This document shows positions 8,458 to 16,984 of a stretch of DNA of 64,000 nucleotides, piece by piece. This DNA comes from CAYQLY01 sp964418605. GTDB taxonomy: Bacteria > Bacteroidota > Bacteroidia > Cytophagales > Cyclobacteriaceae. The DNA lies in NCBI GenBank assembly GCA_964418605.1, contig CAYQLY010000002.1:241762-305761 (forward strand), in the 5' to 3' direction. The notes under the pieces were generated by a model. It had not been told where the DNA came from, did not search any database, and saw only the letters and a list, made by a program, of their open reading frames with translations. How positions within the stretch are numbered: the first letter of the stretch is position 1; every line of letters begins with the position of its first letter. The position numbers were made by a program, and so were the translations under genes.

Positions 8458-10791
8458 ATGAAAAAAAGAGCTATATACCTTACTTTAGGCTGTTTAATGA
8501 GCTTGATTTTTCTTTTCACATCGTGTGATAAGAAGAAAAAAGAGCCCATTCCTGCTCCATCGGGATTAAAATATGTTCCAGCTCTTTTGGATGCATTAGA
8601 AGGATATCCTAAACAATCAGCTGTACCTGTCATTTCTAGTTCGGAGGGTGTAAGTTGGAAAATAACATCTGTTCCTGATCATGGTGGAAATATCACCATC
8701 GATGAGAAAGGGATAATTGGAACTAAAGCTGAGCTCCCAATAGGTAATTATGTGATTACGGTTTATGCCTCTAATTCAGGCGGAGAAACAGAGTTCCCTT
8801 CTGCCTTCACAGTGAAGGTCAGTGCTCCCATTGCTCCTACGAAGTTAGAGTATCCTCCTGTAGGTGCTGGAGCAGCCAATACGTTGAGTGTGACGCGAGG
8901 CCAAATCACGTTTGCCAGTCCTGTCCCTGTAACGAAAGGAGCGGCATTGACATTTAGCATACTAACTACAGAGCCAGCAGAGGTTAAAAACTACCTTAGT
9001 ATAAATCCTTCAACAGGTGTGATTACGATAGCTGATCCGAAGCTTCCGGCAGGAACGCACAAAATTACGGTTGAGATTGCTAATCAATTAGGTAAAGTAA
9101 CAACTGTATTAACATTAGAAGTTAAACCAAGTATTCCTCCGGCTAATTTGAAGTATACGCCGAATGTGAGTGATCCCACTAAAACACCGGAGGGAGGAAC
9201 TGTAAGTTCTCCAGAACCTACTTGGGATAAAGTAGAAGGTTACAAATATGAATTTGATATTCGATCAAAGAAAAATCCTAATATTACTATAGATCCTGCT
9301 ACAGGTGTATTAACTATTTTGCCTGATCTTGCTAAGGGGGATTATGTAATTGATGTAGGCATAAGCAATGGGGTTGATATAGCCATATTTACTAGTGTGT
9401 ATACTTTTAAAATTGGTGATCCGATAAAACCCACATTTGTAACCTATACACCTTCTACCCTCATATATCAAAAAAATGCGGGTTATACTTTTGGTGATCA
9501 TGAAGTGAAGTCGGATGGAACTAAGCTTACTTATACATTTACAGCTACATCTAAGTCCGGAATGAATAATTTAAGTAATTGGGCTAATATTAATCCCAAA
9601 GATGGAAAATTTGTAATTAGTGATTTTATTGGCATTCCTGTAGATGAGTATACAATAGAAGTTACAGCAACCAACTCACAAGGTTTTAGTGCAAAAGGAA
9701 CTGTTTTGGCTATAGTTAAGCCAGAAGTGGCGATTACTAATTTACAATATCCTAATGCACCTGCGGAAGTTAATTTCGGAACAGCTTTTGATTCTGGTCT
9801 TCCTACAGTCATGGGGTCAGGTATGCGTAAGGATATTGATGCATATACTGTTACGAAGATTACGCGTGATGGGAATATGTATACCAATAACTATGATATT
9901 TGGATGGATGATAACACTATGGAAACAACGCCAAGAGGTCAATATGGTCAGATTAAAACAGTAAACGACCTTCCACCAGGTGAATATAAGTTGACTATAG
10001 ATGTGAAAAATGCGATCAATGCATTTTCTTTTCCTGATGTGGTTGTATTTAAAGTAAAAGGAGGTGCGAATCCACCAATGACATTGACGTATCCTGCTAT
10101 TTCAACACCTACAGCTACTACGCCTATTTTGATGATGAAAACTAAGCCAGGTGCGATGTTCTCTTCTGGTATGCCGATGATTACAGGGGGTACGCCTACA
10201 AAATACTATTACAGACGACCGGGTTATCCTGCTGATCAATCAGCTATTAATGGTATTACGATTAACTCAACTACAGGGGTGATTACGGTAGATGGAACTA
10301 GTATAGGAGATAAAAATTATGAAATTGAAGTGAGGGCAGCCAATAATGATGGGTTAGCGCTTGCTAATGTTATTGTAGCCTATGATAAAACCTATTTTTA
10401 TAATAATCCATATACTAACTTAGAAGTTGGTGGTGTGTATGAGATGCTTATTAGAACATGTTCTCAGAATCCTATGTTATGTCATGGTAATGCAAGCGCT
10501 CGAAAAATGGGGGGAACAGAAGTGCCAAATTATTTGAGATATTTCAGCACAATGGATAATGTGATTGATTATGCCAAAGGCATGACTAAGGGAACATTAG
10601 CTACTCCTGCTACAAATAGTTTCCTTGATCGGATGATGATTTCTCCAACAGACCCTATGCGTTCCACAAAGAGAATGCCAATTAATGTTGCATCAACTAA
10701 TCCTGACGATATTGCTTTATTGAAGAAATGGGTAACTGATGGTATGTCTCAGGGTACACAACCTACAGCATGGCCTGCTTCAGATCCGTGA
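8458..10791 (+). CDS. Ig-repeat lipoprotein with C-terminal cytochrome-like domain
   Basis: This is a 777-residue surface lipoprotein (lipobox LFTSC, Cys23). Six repeats of about 100 residues follow. Each opens with a P-x-x-L-x-Y-P type strand (LKYVP, LEYPP, LKYTP, VTYTP, LQYP, LTYP) and contains an I-T-I-D/N-x-x-T-G-V-I-T element, then G-x-Y-x-I-x-V-x-A-x-N. These are putative-Ig/cadherin-like folds. The last 120 residues differ: CSQNPMLCHG (Cys668, Cys675, His676), then a region ending RMPINVAS...LLKKWVTDGMSQG that resembles cytochrome-c-like domains of Bacteroidota lipoproteins. The heme motif would be CX6CH rather than CXXCH. The gene stands alone between its promoter and a strong terminator. 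Confidence 0.8.
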   Translation: MKKRAIYLTLGCLMSLIFLFTSCDKKKKEPIPAPSGLKYVPALLDALEGYPKQSAVPVISSSEGVSWKITSVPDHGGNITIDEKGIIGTKAELPIGNYVITVYASNSGGETEFPSAFTVKVSAPIAPTKLEYPPVGAGAANTLSVTRGQITFASPVPVTKGAALTFSILTTEPAEVKNYLSINPSTGVITIADPKLPAGTHKITVEIANQLGKVTTVLTLEVKPSIPPANLKYTPNVSDPTKTPEGGTVSSPEPTWDKVEGYKYEFDIRSKKNPNITIDPATGVLTILPDLAKGDYVIDVGISNGVDIAIFTSVYTFKIGDPIKPTFVTYTPSTLIYQKNAGYTFGDHEVKSDGTKLTYTFTATSKSGMNNLSNWANINPKDGKFVISDFIGIPVDEYTIEVTATNSQGFSAKGTVLAIVKPEVAITNLQYPNAPAEVNFGTAFDSGLPTVMGSGMRKDIDAYTVTKITRDGNMYTNNYDIWMDDNTMETTPRGQYGQIKTVNDLPPGEYKLTIDVKNAINAFSFPDVVVFKVKGGANPPMTLTYPAISTPTATTPILMMKTKPGAMFSSGMPMITGGTPTKYYYRRPGYPADQSAINGITINSTTGVITVDGTSIGDKNYEIEVRAANNDGLALANVIVAYDKTYFYNNPYTNLEVGGVYEMLIRTCSQNPMLCHGNASARKMGGTEVPNYLRYFSTMDNVIDYAKGMTKGTLATPATNSFLDRMMISPTDPMRSTKRMPINVASTNPDDIALLKKWVTDGMSQGTQPTAWPASDP

Positions 10792-10816
10792 TAAAAAAGA
10801 GTAACCCAGGTTCTTT

Positions 10817-10853
10817 ATCCCGTGGAGCAGATTATTCCACGGGATTTTTTTTT
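10817..10853. terminator. intrinsic terminator after the Ig-repeat lipoprotein
   Basis: A 10-bp stem ATCCCGTGGA/TCCACGGGAT with a 9-base loop is followed by nine T residues. It ends the plus-strand lipoprotein transcript and overlaps the end of the convergent aspS gene. Confidence 0.9.
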
Positions 10854-12597
10854 ACCTTAGCTTTATTCCTAATTCGTTAAGTTGTTCTTCTGAGATTGTT
10901 GAGGGTGAGTCAATCATGACATCGCGTCCGGAGGTATTTTTAGGGAAAGCGATAAAATCTCGGATGGAGTCAACCCCACCAAATAAAGAACATAACCGAT
11001 CAAAACCAAACGCAATTCCTCCGTGTGGAGGTGCACCATATTCAAAGGCTTCCATTAAAAATCCAAATTGTGCTCGTGCTTGTTCTTTGGTAAATCCAAG
11101 CAGCTGAAAAAGGCGTTCTTGTAATTCTCGATCATGAATACGAATAGATCCTCCACCTACTTCTACACCATTGATGACCATGTCATAAGCATTAGCTCGG
11201 ATTCTTCCTGGTTCTTTTTCTAATAGTGGAATATCATCAGGTTTAGGCGATGTAAAGGGATGGTGCATGGCATGCCATCTGCTAGATTCTTCGCTCCATT
11301 CTACTAGTGGGAAGTCGATTACCCATAGCGGAGAAAATGTATTCTTATCCCGTAAGCCTAATAGATCTCCCATTTTTAGTCTTAGTTCATTTAAGGCTTT
11401 GCGGGTATGATTTTTTTCCCCAGGTAAGATGAGAAGTAGATCTCCCGGTTGAGCTTTTGATTTCTCCAGCCATTTTTTTAAATTGTCCGATGTATAAAAT
11501 TTATCTACTGACGATTTGATGCTTCCATCATTTTCCCATTTTACATAAATCAATCCTTTGGCTCCAATCTGTGGACGCTTGACGAAATCGGTCAACTCAT
11601 CTAATTGTTTGCGGGTATAGTTTGCACAACCTGATGCACAAATGCCTATAATAAGTTCTGCACTATTAAATACTTGAAACTCTTTCCCTTGGCAAAGCGC
11701 TGTAAGTTCTACGAATGGCATCCCAAATCGGGTATCCGGTTTATCACTTCCATATAAACGCATCGCTTCATCATATGTCATGCGAGGAAAAGAAGGGAGA
11801 TTAATTTGTTTTATTTTTTTAAATAAATGAGTGATTAATCCCTCGAAGGTATTCAAAATATCCTCTTGAGTGATAAACGACATTTCGCAGTCGATTTGTG
11901 TAAACTCGGGTTGACGGTCAGCACGCAAATCTTCATCTCGAAAACACTTGACAATTTGATAGTATCGGTCAAATCCAGATACCATGAGTAACTGTTTAAA
12001 TGTTTGTGGAGATTGAGGTAAGGCATAAAATTCACCTGGATTTAATCGGGAAGGTACTACAAAATCGCGAGCCCCTTCAGGTGTTGATTTGATGAGTACA
12101 GGAGTTTCAACTTCGATGAAGTGAAGCTGATCTAAATAAGAACGTGTTTCACGAGCGACTTGATGGCGCAGTTCTAAATTTTGACGCACCACATCACGCC
12201 GTAAATCCAGATAACGGTATTTTAGGCGAAGATCATCGCCGCCATCTGTTTCTTCTTCTATCAGAAAAGGAGGTGTTTTAGATCCATTGAAGATTGTGAT
12301 AGCGGTAAGTTCAATTTCGATTTCTCCTGTTGGTATTTTAGAATTTTTTGCTTCACGTTCTATAACTTTTCCTTTGACTTGAATAACAAATTCTCTACCT
12401 AGTTTTTTTGCTATATCAAAGAGATGAGCAGAACTAATTTGTTCTTGTAAGACAAGTTGTGTGATGCCATAGCGGTCACGGAGATCTATCCATAACATAG
12501 CTCCTTTATCGCGGATGCGATGGACCCATCCACAAAGTATAACTTCTTGTTGAACATGGCTGAGACGTAGCTCTCCACAGGTATGTGTTCGTAACAT
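10852..12597 (-). CDS. aspS: aspartyl-tRNA synthetase
   Basis: AspS charges tRNA-Asp with aspartate in the cytosol. At 581 residues it is the normal bacterial length, with an N-terminal OB-fold anticodon domain (CGWVHRIRDKGAMLWIDLRDR), class II motif 2 (CFRDEDLRADRQPEFTQID), the bacterial GAD insertion in the middle (about 290-415), and motif 3 near the end (GGIAFGFDRLCSLFGG). It heads towards a strong terminator and is the last gene of a minus-strand run that also includes accD. Confidence 0.97.
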   Translation of the reverse strand: MLRTHTCGELRLSHVQQEVILCGWVHRIRDKGAMLWIDLRDRYGITQLVLQEQISSAHLFDIAKKLGREFVIQVKGKVIEREAKNSKIPTGEIEIELTAITIFNGSKTPPFLIEEETDGGDDLRLKYRYLDLRRDVVRQNLELRHQVARETRSYLDQLHFIEVETPVLIKSTPEGARDFVVPSRLNPGEFYALPQSPQTFKQLLMVSGFDRYYQIVKCFRDEDLRADRQPEFTQIDCEMSFITQEDILNTFEGLITHLFKKIKQINLPSFPRMTYDEAMRLYGSDKPDTRFGMPFVELTALCQGKEFQVFNSAELIIGICASGCANYTRKQLDELTDFVKRPQIGAKGLIYVKWENDGSIKSSVDKFYTSDNLKKWLEKSKAQPGDLLLILPGEKNHTRKALNELRLKMGDLLGLRDKNTFSPLWVIDFPLVEWSEESSRWHAMHHPFTSPKPDDIPLLEKEPGRIRANAYDMVINGVEVGGGSIRIHDRELQERLFQLLGFTKEQARAQFGFLMEAFEYGAPPHGGIAFGFDRLCSLFGGVDSIRDFIAFPKNTSGRDVMIDSPSTISEEQLNELGIKLR

Positions 12598-12627
12598 GTT
12601 GTGTTGAAATTTTAAAACGAAAATAAG

Positions 12628-13467
12628 CTATTGCAGCATCTTAAGCAATGTTGTTAGCTTTGCTTTTAGTTCACGCCGATCAATGATAAAATCCAAAAAG
12701 CCGTGTTCTAAAACGAATTCAGCACTTTGAAACCCTTTTGGAAGATCTTTTCCTATGGTTTCACGGATGACACGCGGGCCGGCAAAACCAATCAATGATC
12801 CAGGTTCGGCAATATTAAAGTCACCTAGCATAGCAAAAGAAGCAGTGACGCCTCCGGTTGTTGGATCAGTTAATAAAGATATGTATGGGATTTTTGCTTC
12901 GGATAATAAAGCCAATTTAGCTGATGTTTTAGCCATCTGCATTAACGAAAATCCAGCCTCCATCATTCGTGCTCCTCCTGATTTGGAAATAATTAAGAGC
13001 GGGTATTTATGTTCCAAAGCAAAGTCAACAGCTCGAGCTATTTTTTCTCCAACTACTGTTCCCATGGATCCACCAATAAAGTCAAAATCCATGCAAGCAA
13101 TAACTAAGTTTAATCCGTTTAGTTTACCATGAGCACTGCGCAAAGCATCTTTAAGTTGCGATTTTTGTTGAGAGGCTTTGATTCGGTCGGGGTAAGGTTT
13201 AGTGTCAACAAAATTTAGCGGATCAGCAGAGGATAGATTAGCATCAAGCTCTGTGAATTTATTATCATCAAAAAGTATTTCAAAGTATTCGTCAGAACCG
13301 ATGCGTACATGATACCCATCTTCCGGGCTTACATACGCATTATTTTTTAGTTCGCGGGTATGTACAATTTTTCCCGAAGGCGTTTTAAACCACAGTCCAT
13401 CCGGTGTTTCTTTCTTTTCTTCAGTAGGAGTAAGAATTCCTTTTGTATTTCGCTTAAACCAAGACAT
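12628..13467 (-). CDS. accD: acetyl-CoA carboxylase carboxyltransferase beta subunit, without zinc-ribbon cysteines
   Basis: AccD is one half of the carboxyltransferase that makes malonyl-CoA for fatty acid synthesis. The 279-residue protein has the crotonase-fold core, including SKSGGARMMEAGFSLMQMAKTSA, DPTTGGVTASFAMLGD, and GFAGPRVIRETIGKDLPKGFQ. The N-terminus normally carries a CX2C...CX2C zinc ribbon. Here the same region reads GLWFKTPSGKIVHTREL and NNAYVSPEDGYHVRI: the fold context is kept, but all four zinc cysteines are absent. No accA is in the window. The metal-free ribbon may be a lineage trait; I cannot check relatives here. Confidence 0.95.
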   Translation of the reverse strand: MSWFKRNTKGILTPTEEKKETPDGLWFKTPSGKIVHTRELKNNAYVSPEDGYHVRIGSDEYFEILFDDNKFTELDANLSSADPLNFVDTKPYPDRIKASQQKSQLKDALRSAHGKLNGLNLVIACMDFDFIGGSMGTVVGEKIARAVDFALEHKYPLLIISKSGGARMMEAGFSLMQMAKTSAKLALLSEAKIPYISLLTDPTTGGVTASFAMLGDFNIAEPGSLIGFAGPRVIRETIGKDLPKGFQSAEFVLEHGFLDFIIDRRELKAKLTTLLKMLQ

Positions 13468-13500
13468 GATTTGTTTGTTTTTTAGTGTATTAAAAAAAAA

Positions 13501-14559
13501 TTAAGCGATTGTTACCTCTTTTGCTAAATACACATCTTGAATAGCCTGAAGTAATGTAACTCCATCTTTCATTGGTTTTTGAAATGCCTTTCGTCCTGAA
13601 ATTAAACCCATTCCTCCAGCACGTTTGTTAATCACGGCTGTTCGCACCGCTTCTGCTAAATCAGAAGCACCTTTTGATTCACCGCCAGAGTTAATCAATC
13701 CAATGCGTCCCATATAACAATTGGCCACTTGGTAACGACACAAATCAATCGGATGATCAGAGCAAAGCTCATTATACATTTTATCCGTGAATTTACTGTA
13801 ATTAACAGCCTTAAATCCACCATTATTTTCTGGCAATTTTTGTTTAATAATATCAGCTTGAATCGTTACTCCTAAATGATTGGCTTGTCCGGTTAAATCA
13901 GCAGCGACATGGTAATCTACGCCATCTTTTTTAAATGCATTATTTCGGGTGTAACACCATAGTATAGTAGCCATTCCCAATTCATGTGCACGAGCGAAAG
14001 CTTGTGCTACTTCTATAATTTGTCGACTTGAATTTTCAGATCCGAAATAAATGGTAGCACCTACAGCGGTAGCTCCTAAATTCCAAGCTTCTTCAACTGT
14101 TCCAAACATAATTTGATCGAATTTGTTTGGATAGGTCATTAATTCGTTATGGTTGATCTTAACTACAAATGGTATTTTATGAGCGTATTTTCGAGCAACT
14201 GTTCCTAATACACCATATGTCGTAGCAACAGCGTTACATCCGCCTTCGATAGCTAGTTTAACAATATTCTCTGGATCAAAATAAATAGGATTTGGGGAGA
14301 AAGAGGCTCCTCCTGTATGTTCGATACCTTGGTCTACCGGAAGAATAGAAAGATAGCCCGTGTTAGCTAATCGACCGGTATTAAACAGAGTTCCTAAGCT
14401 TCGAAGTACTTGTGGGTTTCGGTCTGAAGGAACAAATAAATCATTAATATATGTAGGAGTGGGAATATGCAAAAGATCTTTTGAGATCGTTTTGGATTGA
14501 TGATTCAGTAGGCTGTCTGCTTCTTTGCCTAAGTATTCTTTAATTTTTGTATAAGACAT
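13501..14559 (-). CDS. fbaB: class I fructose-bisphosphate aldolase (DhnA/FbaB type)
   Basis: This enzyme cleaves fructose 1,6-bisphosphate to two triose phosphates through a lysine Schiff base, in glycolysis and gluconeogenesis. The 352-residue protein matches the archaeal/bacterial class I family: SILPVDQGIEHTGGASF near residue 70, VVKINHNELM, and GMGLISGRKAFQKP near the C-terminus. The Lys in the ISGRKAFQ segment is the probable Schiff-base residue. It is transcribed upstream of accD with a 33-bp gap. Confidence 0.93.
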   Translation of the reverse strand: MSYTKIKEYLGKEADSLLNHQSKTISKDLLHIPTPTYINDLFVPSDRNPQVLRSLGTLFNTGRLANTGYLSILPVDQGIEHTGGASFSPNPIYFDPENIVKLAIEGGCNAVATTYGVLGTVARKYAHKIPFVVKINHNELMTYPNKFDQIMFGTVEEAWNLGATAVGATIYFGSENSSRQIIEVAQAFARAHELGMATILWCYTRNNAFKKDGVDYHVAADLTGQANHLGVTIQADIIKQKLPENNGGFKAVNYSKFTDKMYNELCSDHPIDLCRYQVANCYMGRIGLINSGGESKGASDLAEAVRTAVINKRAGGMGLISGRKAFQKPMKDGVTLLQAIQDVYLAKEVTIA

Positions 14560-14682
14560 ACGCGTATATACTTTTTGTTTAATTAAGGGAGTAAATTTAG
14601 AGATAAATTTTTGATCCTTTTCGGATTGGTGGATTAAAATTCATTAAAATTTAAACTTTTTAAAGAAACTATAGAATTTTTT

Positions 14683-15501
14683 TTATAAAATAGCTTTTGC
14701 TTTGTCCCAATACTGATCCATTTCTTGGAGAGTCATGCCATCTAATACTTTTCCATCTTTCAGGATGAGTTCTTCCATGCATTGAAAACGTTGGATAAAC
14801 TTTTTGTTTGTATGCTCTAATGCATCTTCCGGATTGATTTTTAAAAAACGTGCAAAGTTGATAATTGAAAACAAAAGATCACCTAGTTCGCTTTCTGCTT
14901 TTTTTGAGTCAACTTCCTCTGGTTTTACAAATTCATTTTTAAGTTCTTGTAATTCTTCTTCTACTTTCTCCCAGACTTGTTGTTTGTTGTCCCAATCGAA
15001 ACCAGCTCCTCGTGCTTTTTCTTGAATACGCATCGCTTTGACTAATGCAGGTAATGATTGAGGCACGCCGGAAAGTGTTGATTTGTTACCTTCTTTTAAT
15101 TTAAGTTTTTCCCAATTTTTTCGAACCTGTTCTTCATCATCTGCTTGTACATCGCTATATATGTGTGGATGTCTACTTATAAGTTTATCACAAAGCTGAT
15201 GGATGACATCAGCGATATCGAATGCATTTGTTTCTGACGCAATACGGGCATAGAAAATAAGATGCAAGAGGACATCGCCTAATTCTTTTTTTACCTCTGT
15301 AAGGTTATTTGAAAGAATAGCATCAGAAAGTTCATAAAGCTCTTCGATGGTGAGGTAGCGTAAACTTTGCATGGTTTGCTTTTTATCCCATGGGCAGTTT
15401 TCACGTAGCTCATCCATGATGGTGAGCAAGCGATCAAAGGCTTTTAATTTTTCTTCACGACGGGGGTCAGGTGATGTGAGTGGTTGATTTTTTTTAGCCA
15501 T
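14683..15501 (-). CDS. mazG: nucleoside triphosphate pyrophosphohydrolase MazG
   Basis: MazG hydrolyses NTPs to NMP and pyrophosphate and is a house-cleaning enzyme. At 272 residues it contains two MazG domains. The first has LRENCPWDKKQTMQSLRYLTIEELYEL and ELGDVLLHLIFYARIA, giving the metal-binding ExxE/ExxD set; the second repeats this with EELQELKNEF and SELGDLLFSIINFARFL. The start codon directly abuts the stop of the upstream Fe-S gene with no gap, so the two are very likely translationally coupled. Confidence 0.95.
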   Translation of the reverse strand: MAKKNQPLTSPDPRREEKLKAFDRLLTIMDELRENCPWDKKQTMQSLRYLTIEELYELSDAILSNNLTEVKKELGDVLLHLIFYARIASETNAFDIADVIHQLCDKLISRHPHIYSDVQADDEEQVRKNWEKLKLKEGNKSTLSGVPQSLPALVKAMRIQEKARGAGFDWDNKQQVWEKVEEELQELKNEFVKPEEVDSKKAESELGDLLFSIINFARFLKINPEDALEHTNKKFIQRFQCMEELILKDGKVLDGMTLQEMDQYWDKAKAIL

Positions 15502-16290
15502 TTATAGTTTTTCTGATTTGGCAATCAGCTCAGCGATATCAAATACTTTTATTTCCTCTTCTTTATTTTTGTTTTTTAATCCATCCGAAAGCATGGTCAT
15601 GCAGAAAGGACAAGCAGATGCGATGATTTGAGCACCAGTTTCTAATGCTTCTTCGGTACGTTCTACGTTGATGTCTTTAGTTCCTTTTTCAGGTTCTTTG
15701 AACAGTTGAGCACCACCTGCTCCACAACACAATCCTTTGCTTTTACATCTTTTCATTTCAACTAACTCTGCATCGAGCGCTTCCAATATTTCTCGAGGCG
15801 CCTCATAAATATTATTCGCACGACCTAAGTAGCATGAATCATGATAAGTAATTTTCTTTCCTTTGAATTCGCCACCACCTTGCAATTTTATTTTTCCCTC
15901 ATTAATTAATTGTTGTAAAAATGTAGAATGATGAACGACTTCATAATTTCCTCCAAGTTCCGGATATTCATTTTTAAATGTATTGAAGCAATGAGGGCAA
16001 GCTGTTACAATTTTTTTGACATTATAGTTATTTAGCTTTTGAATAGTTGTCATCGCTTGCATCTGAAATAAAAAGTCATTTCCTGCGCGACGAGCCGGAT
16101 CTCCTGTACATGTTTCTTCAGGGCCTAATACAGCAAAGTTGATTTGAAGTTTATTTAAGATTTTTACAAACGCAACTGTAACGGCTTTATACCGTTCATC
16201 AAACGAACCTGCACAGCCTACCCAAAAAAGAATTTCAGGAGATTGGCCTTGTGCTATGAGCTCAGAAAGGACAGGAATTTTAGTTTTCAT
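15502..16290 (-). CDS. CCG-domain Fe-S protein (heterodisulfide-reductase subunit B-like)
   Basis: This 262-residue cytosolic protein has two CCG-type cysteine motifs. The first half has WVGCAGSFDERY and TACPHCFNTF, then HDSCYLGRANNIYEAPREI, KRCKSKGLCCGAGGAQLF, and SACPFCMTML near the end. These cysteines bind an Fe-S centre in relatives such as HdrB, GlpC and LutA. In Bacteroidota such proteins usually partner with a ferredoxin-type subunit, but none is in the window; the only coupled gene is mazG. The electron-transfer partner is therefore unknown. Confidence 0.88.
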   Translation of the reverse strand: MKTKIPVLSELIAQGQSPEILFWVGCAGSFDERYKAVTVAFVKILNKLQINFAVLGPEETCTGDPARRAGNDFLFQMQAMTTIQKLNNYNVKKIVTACPHCFNTFKNEYPELGGNYEVVHHSTFLQQLINEGKIKLQGGGEFKGKKITYHDSCYLGRANNIYEAPREILEALDAELVEMKRCKSKGLCCGAGGAQLFKEPEKGTKDINVERTEEALETGAQIIASACPFCMTMLSDGLKNKNKEEEIKVFDIAELIAKSEKL

Positions 16291-16372
16291 ATGTGTAAAG
16301 GTACGGTTTTTATTTAATACATTTTTAATATAGCAATGTAATAAAATAGCTAATTTTGATAGAAAAATAAAT

Positions 16373-16759
16373 ATGCAACATCCACAACAAAATGAATTAG
16401 ATAAAGTATCTCTTAATTTTACTCAGTTTATTATTTTAATAAATACTGGTTTAATTGGATATACAATAAAGTTTTTAGAAAATAAAGTATTAGAGTATAA
16501 ATTTATTCCTCTAGCATTGGCAATTTTATGCTGGGCTCTAAGTTTTTTATTTGGAATAACATCTATAAGAAGAGTTATTTCATCTAGAATCGTTCAAGTG
16601 TATAAAGATGGATTGAAAAATCAAGAATTAATTGATTTGGCTATGGAAGAATGTAAAAAAATAATTAAAGTGGCAAATAAACATAATTTAAAAATGTACT
16701 TTTTATTGTATTGTGGAATAGTTTCTTTTTTAATTTGGAAAGTAATTGATATGATTTAA
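16373..16759 (+). CDS. small membrane protein of unknown function
   Basis: This 128-residue protein is not one I recognise. It shows three hydrophobic segments: about residues 13-34, 43-65 and 101-124, with a charged cytoplasmic stretch (VQVYKDGLKNQELIDLAMEE) between the second and third. It has no signal peptide. The gene is divergent from the Fe-S protein gene and is followed by a REP-like palindrome. Base composition is typical of the window's AT-rich accessory genes. Confidence 0.65.
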   Translation: MQHPQQNELDKVSLNFTQFIILINTGLIGYTIKFLENKVLEYKFIPLALAILCWALSFLFGITSIRRVISSRIVQVYKDGLKNQELIDLAMEECKKIIKVANKHNLKMYFLLYCGIVSFLIWKVIDMI

Positions 16760-16822
16760 ATATTTTTTTTAATAGAATAAATAAGCGTGATGCTTTTTTA
16801 TTTTTACGAATCTGAAATCAAA

Positions 16823-16906
16823 CGTCATTGCGAGTCACGCTTGACGTGACGAAGCAATCTCCTAAATAATTTGGGGGTTGCTTCGGGCTTTGCCCTCGCA
16901 ATGACG
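16823..16906. repeat. REP-like palindrome, CGTCATTGCGAG family
   Basis: An 84-bp imperfect hairpin begins CGTCATTGCGAG and ends with its exact complement CTCGCAATGACG. Inner arms GAAGCAATCTCC and GGGGTTGCTTC also pair. Repeats of this type are common as dispersed intergenic palindromes in Bacteroidota genomes. It is the only copy I see in this window and is unrelated to the GCGTAGTT palindromes at 20-28.5 kb. Confidence 0.8.
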
Positions 16907-16973
16907 AGTTCTTCTTGGCATTTCCAGAATTATTTTTACTAATCTCTACACAATAATCCTCTTATAAATTCCT

Positions 16974-16981
16974 TACCTTTG
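16974..16981 (+). promoter_or_regulatory. -7-like element directly before the S1-domain gene
   Basis: TACCTTTG fits TAnnTTTG exactly and ends only 3 bp before the ATG at 16985. If used, the mRNA would be nearly leaderless. The absence of a clear -33 TTTG leaves this uncertain. Confidence 0.4.
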
Positions 16982-16984
16982 AAT

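Noticed and set aside
9755..9964. Open frames in other frames over the Ig-repeat gene and others like it
   Set aside because: They overlap clearly coding genes on other frames and lack family features.
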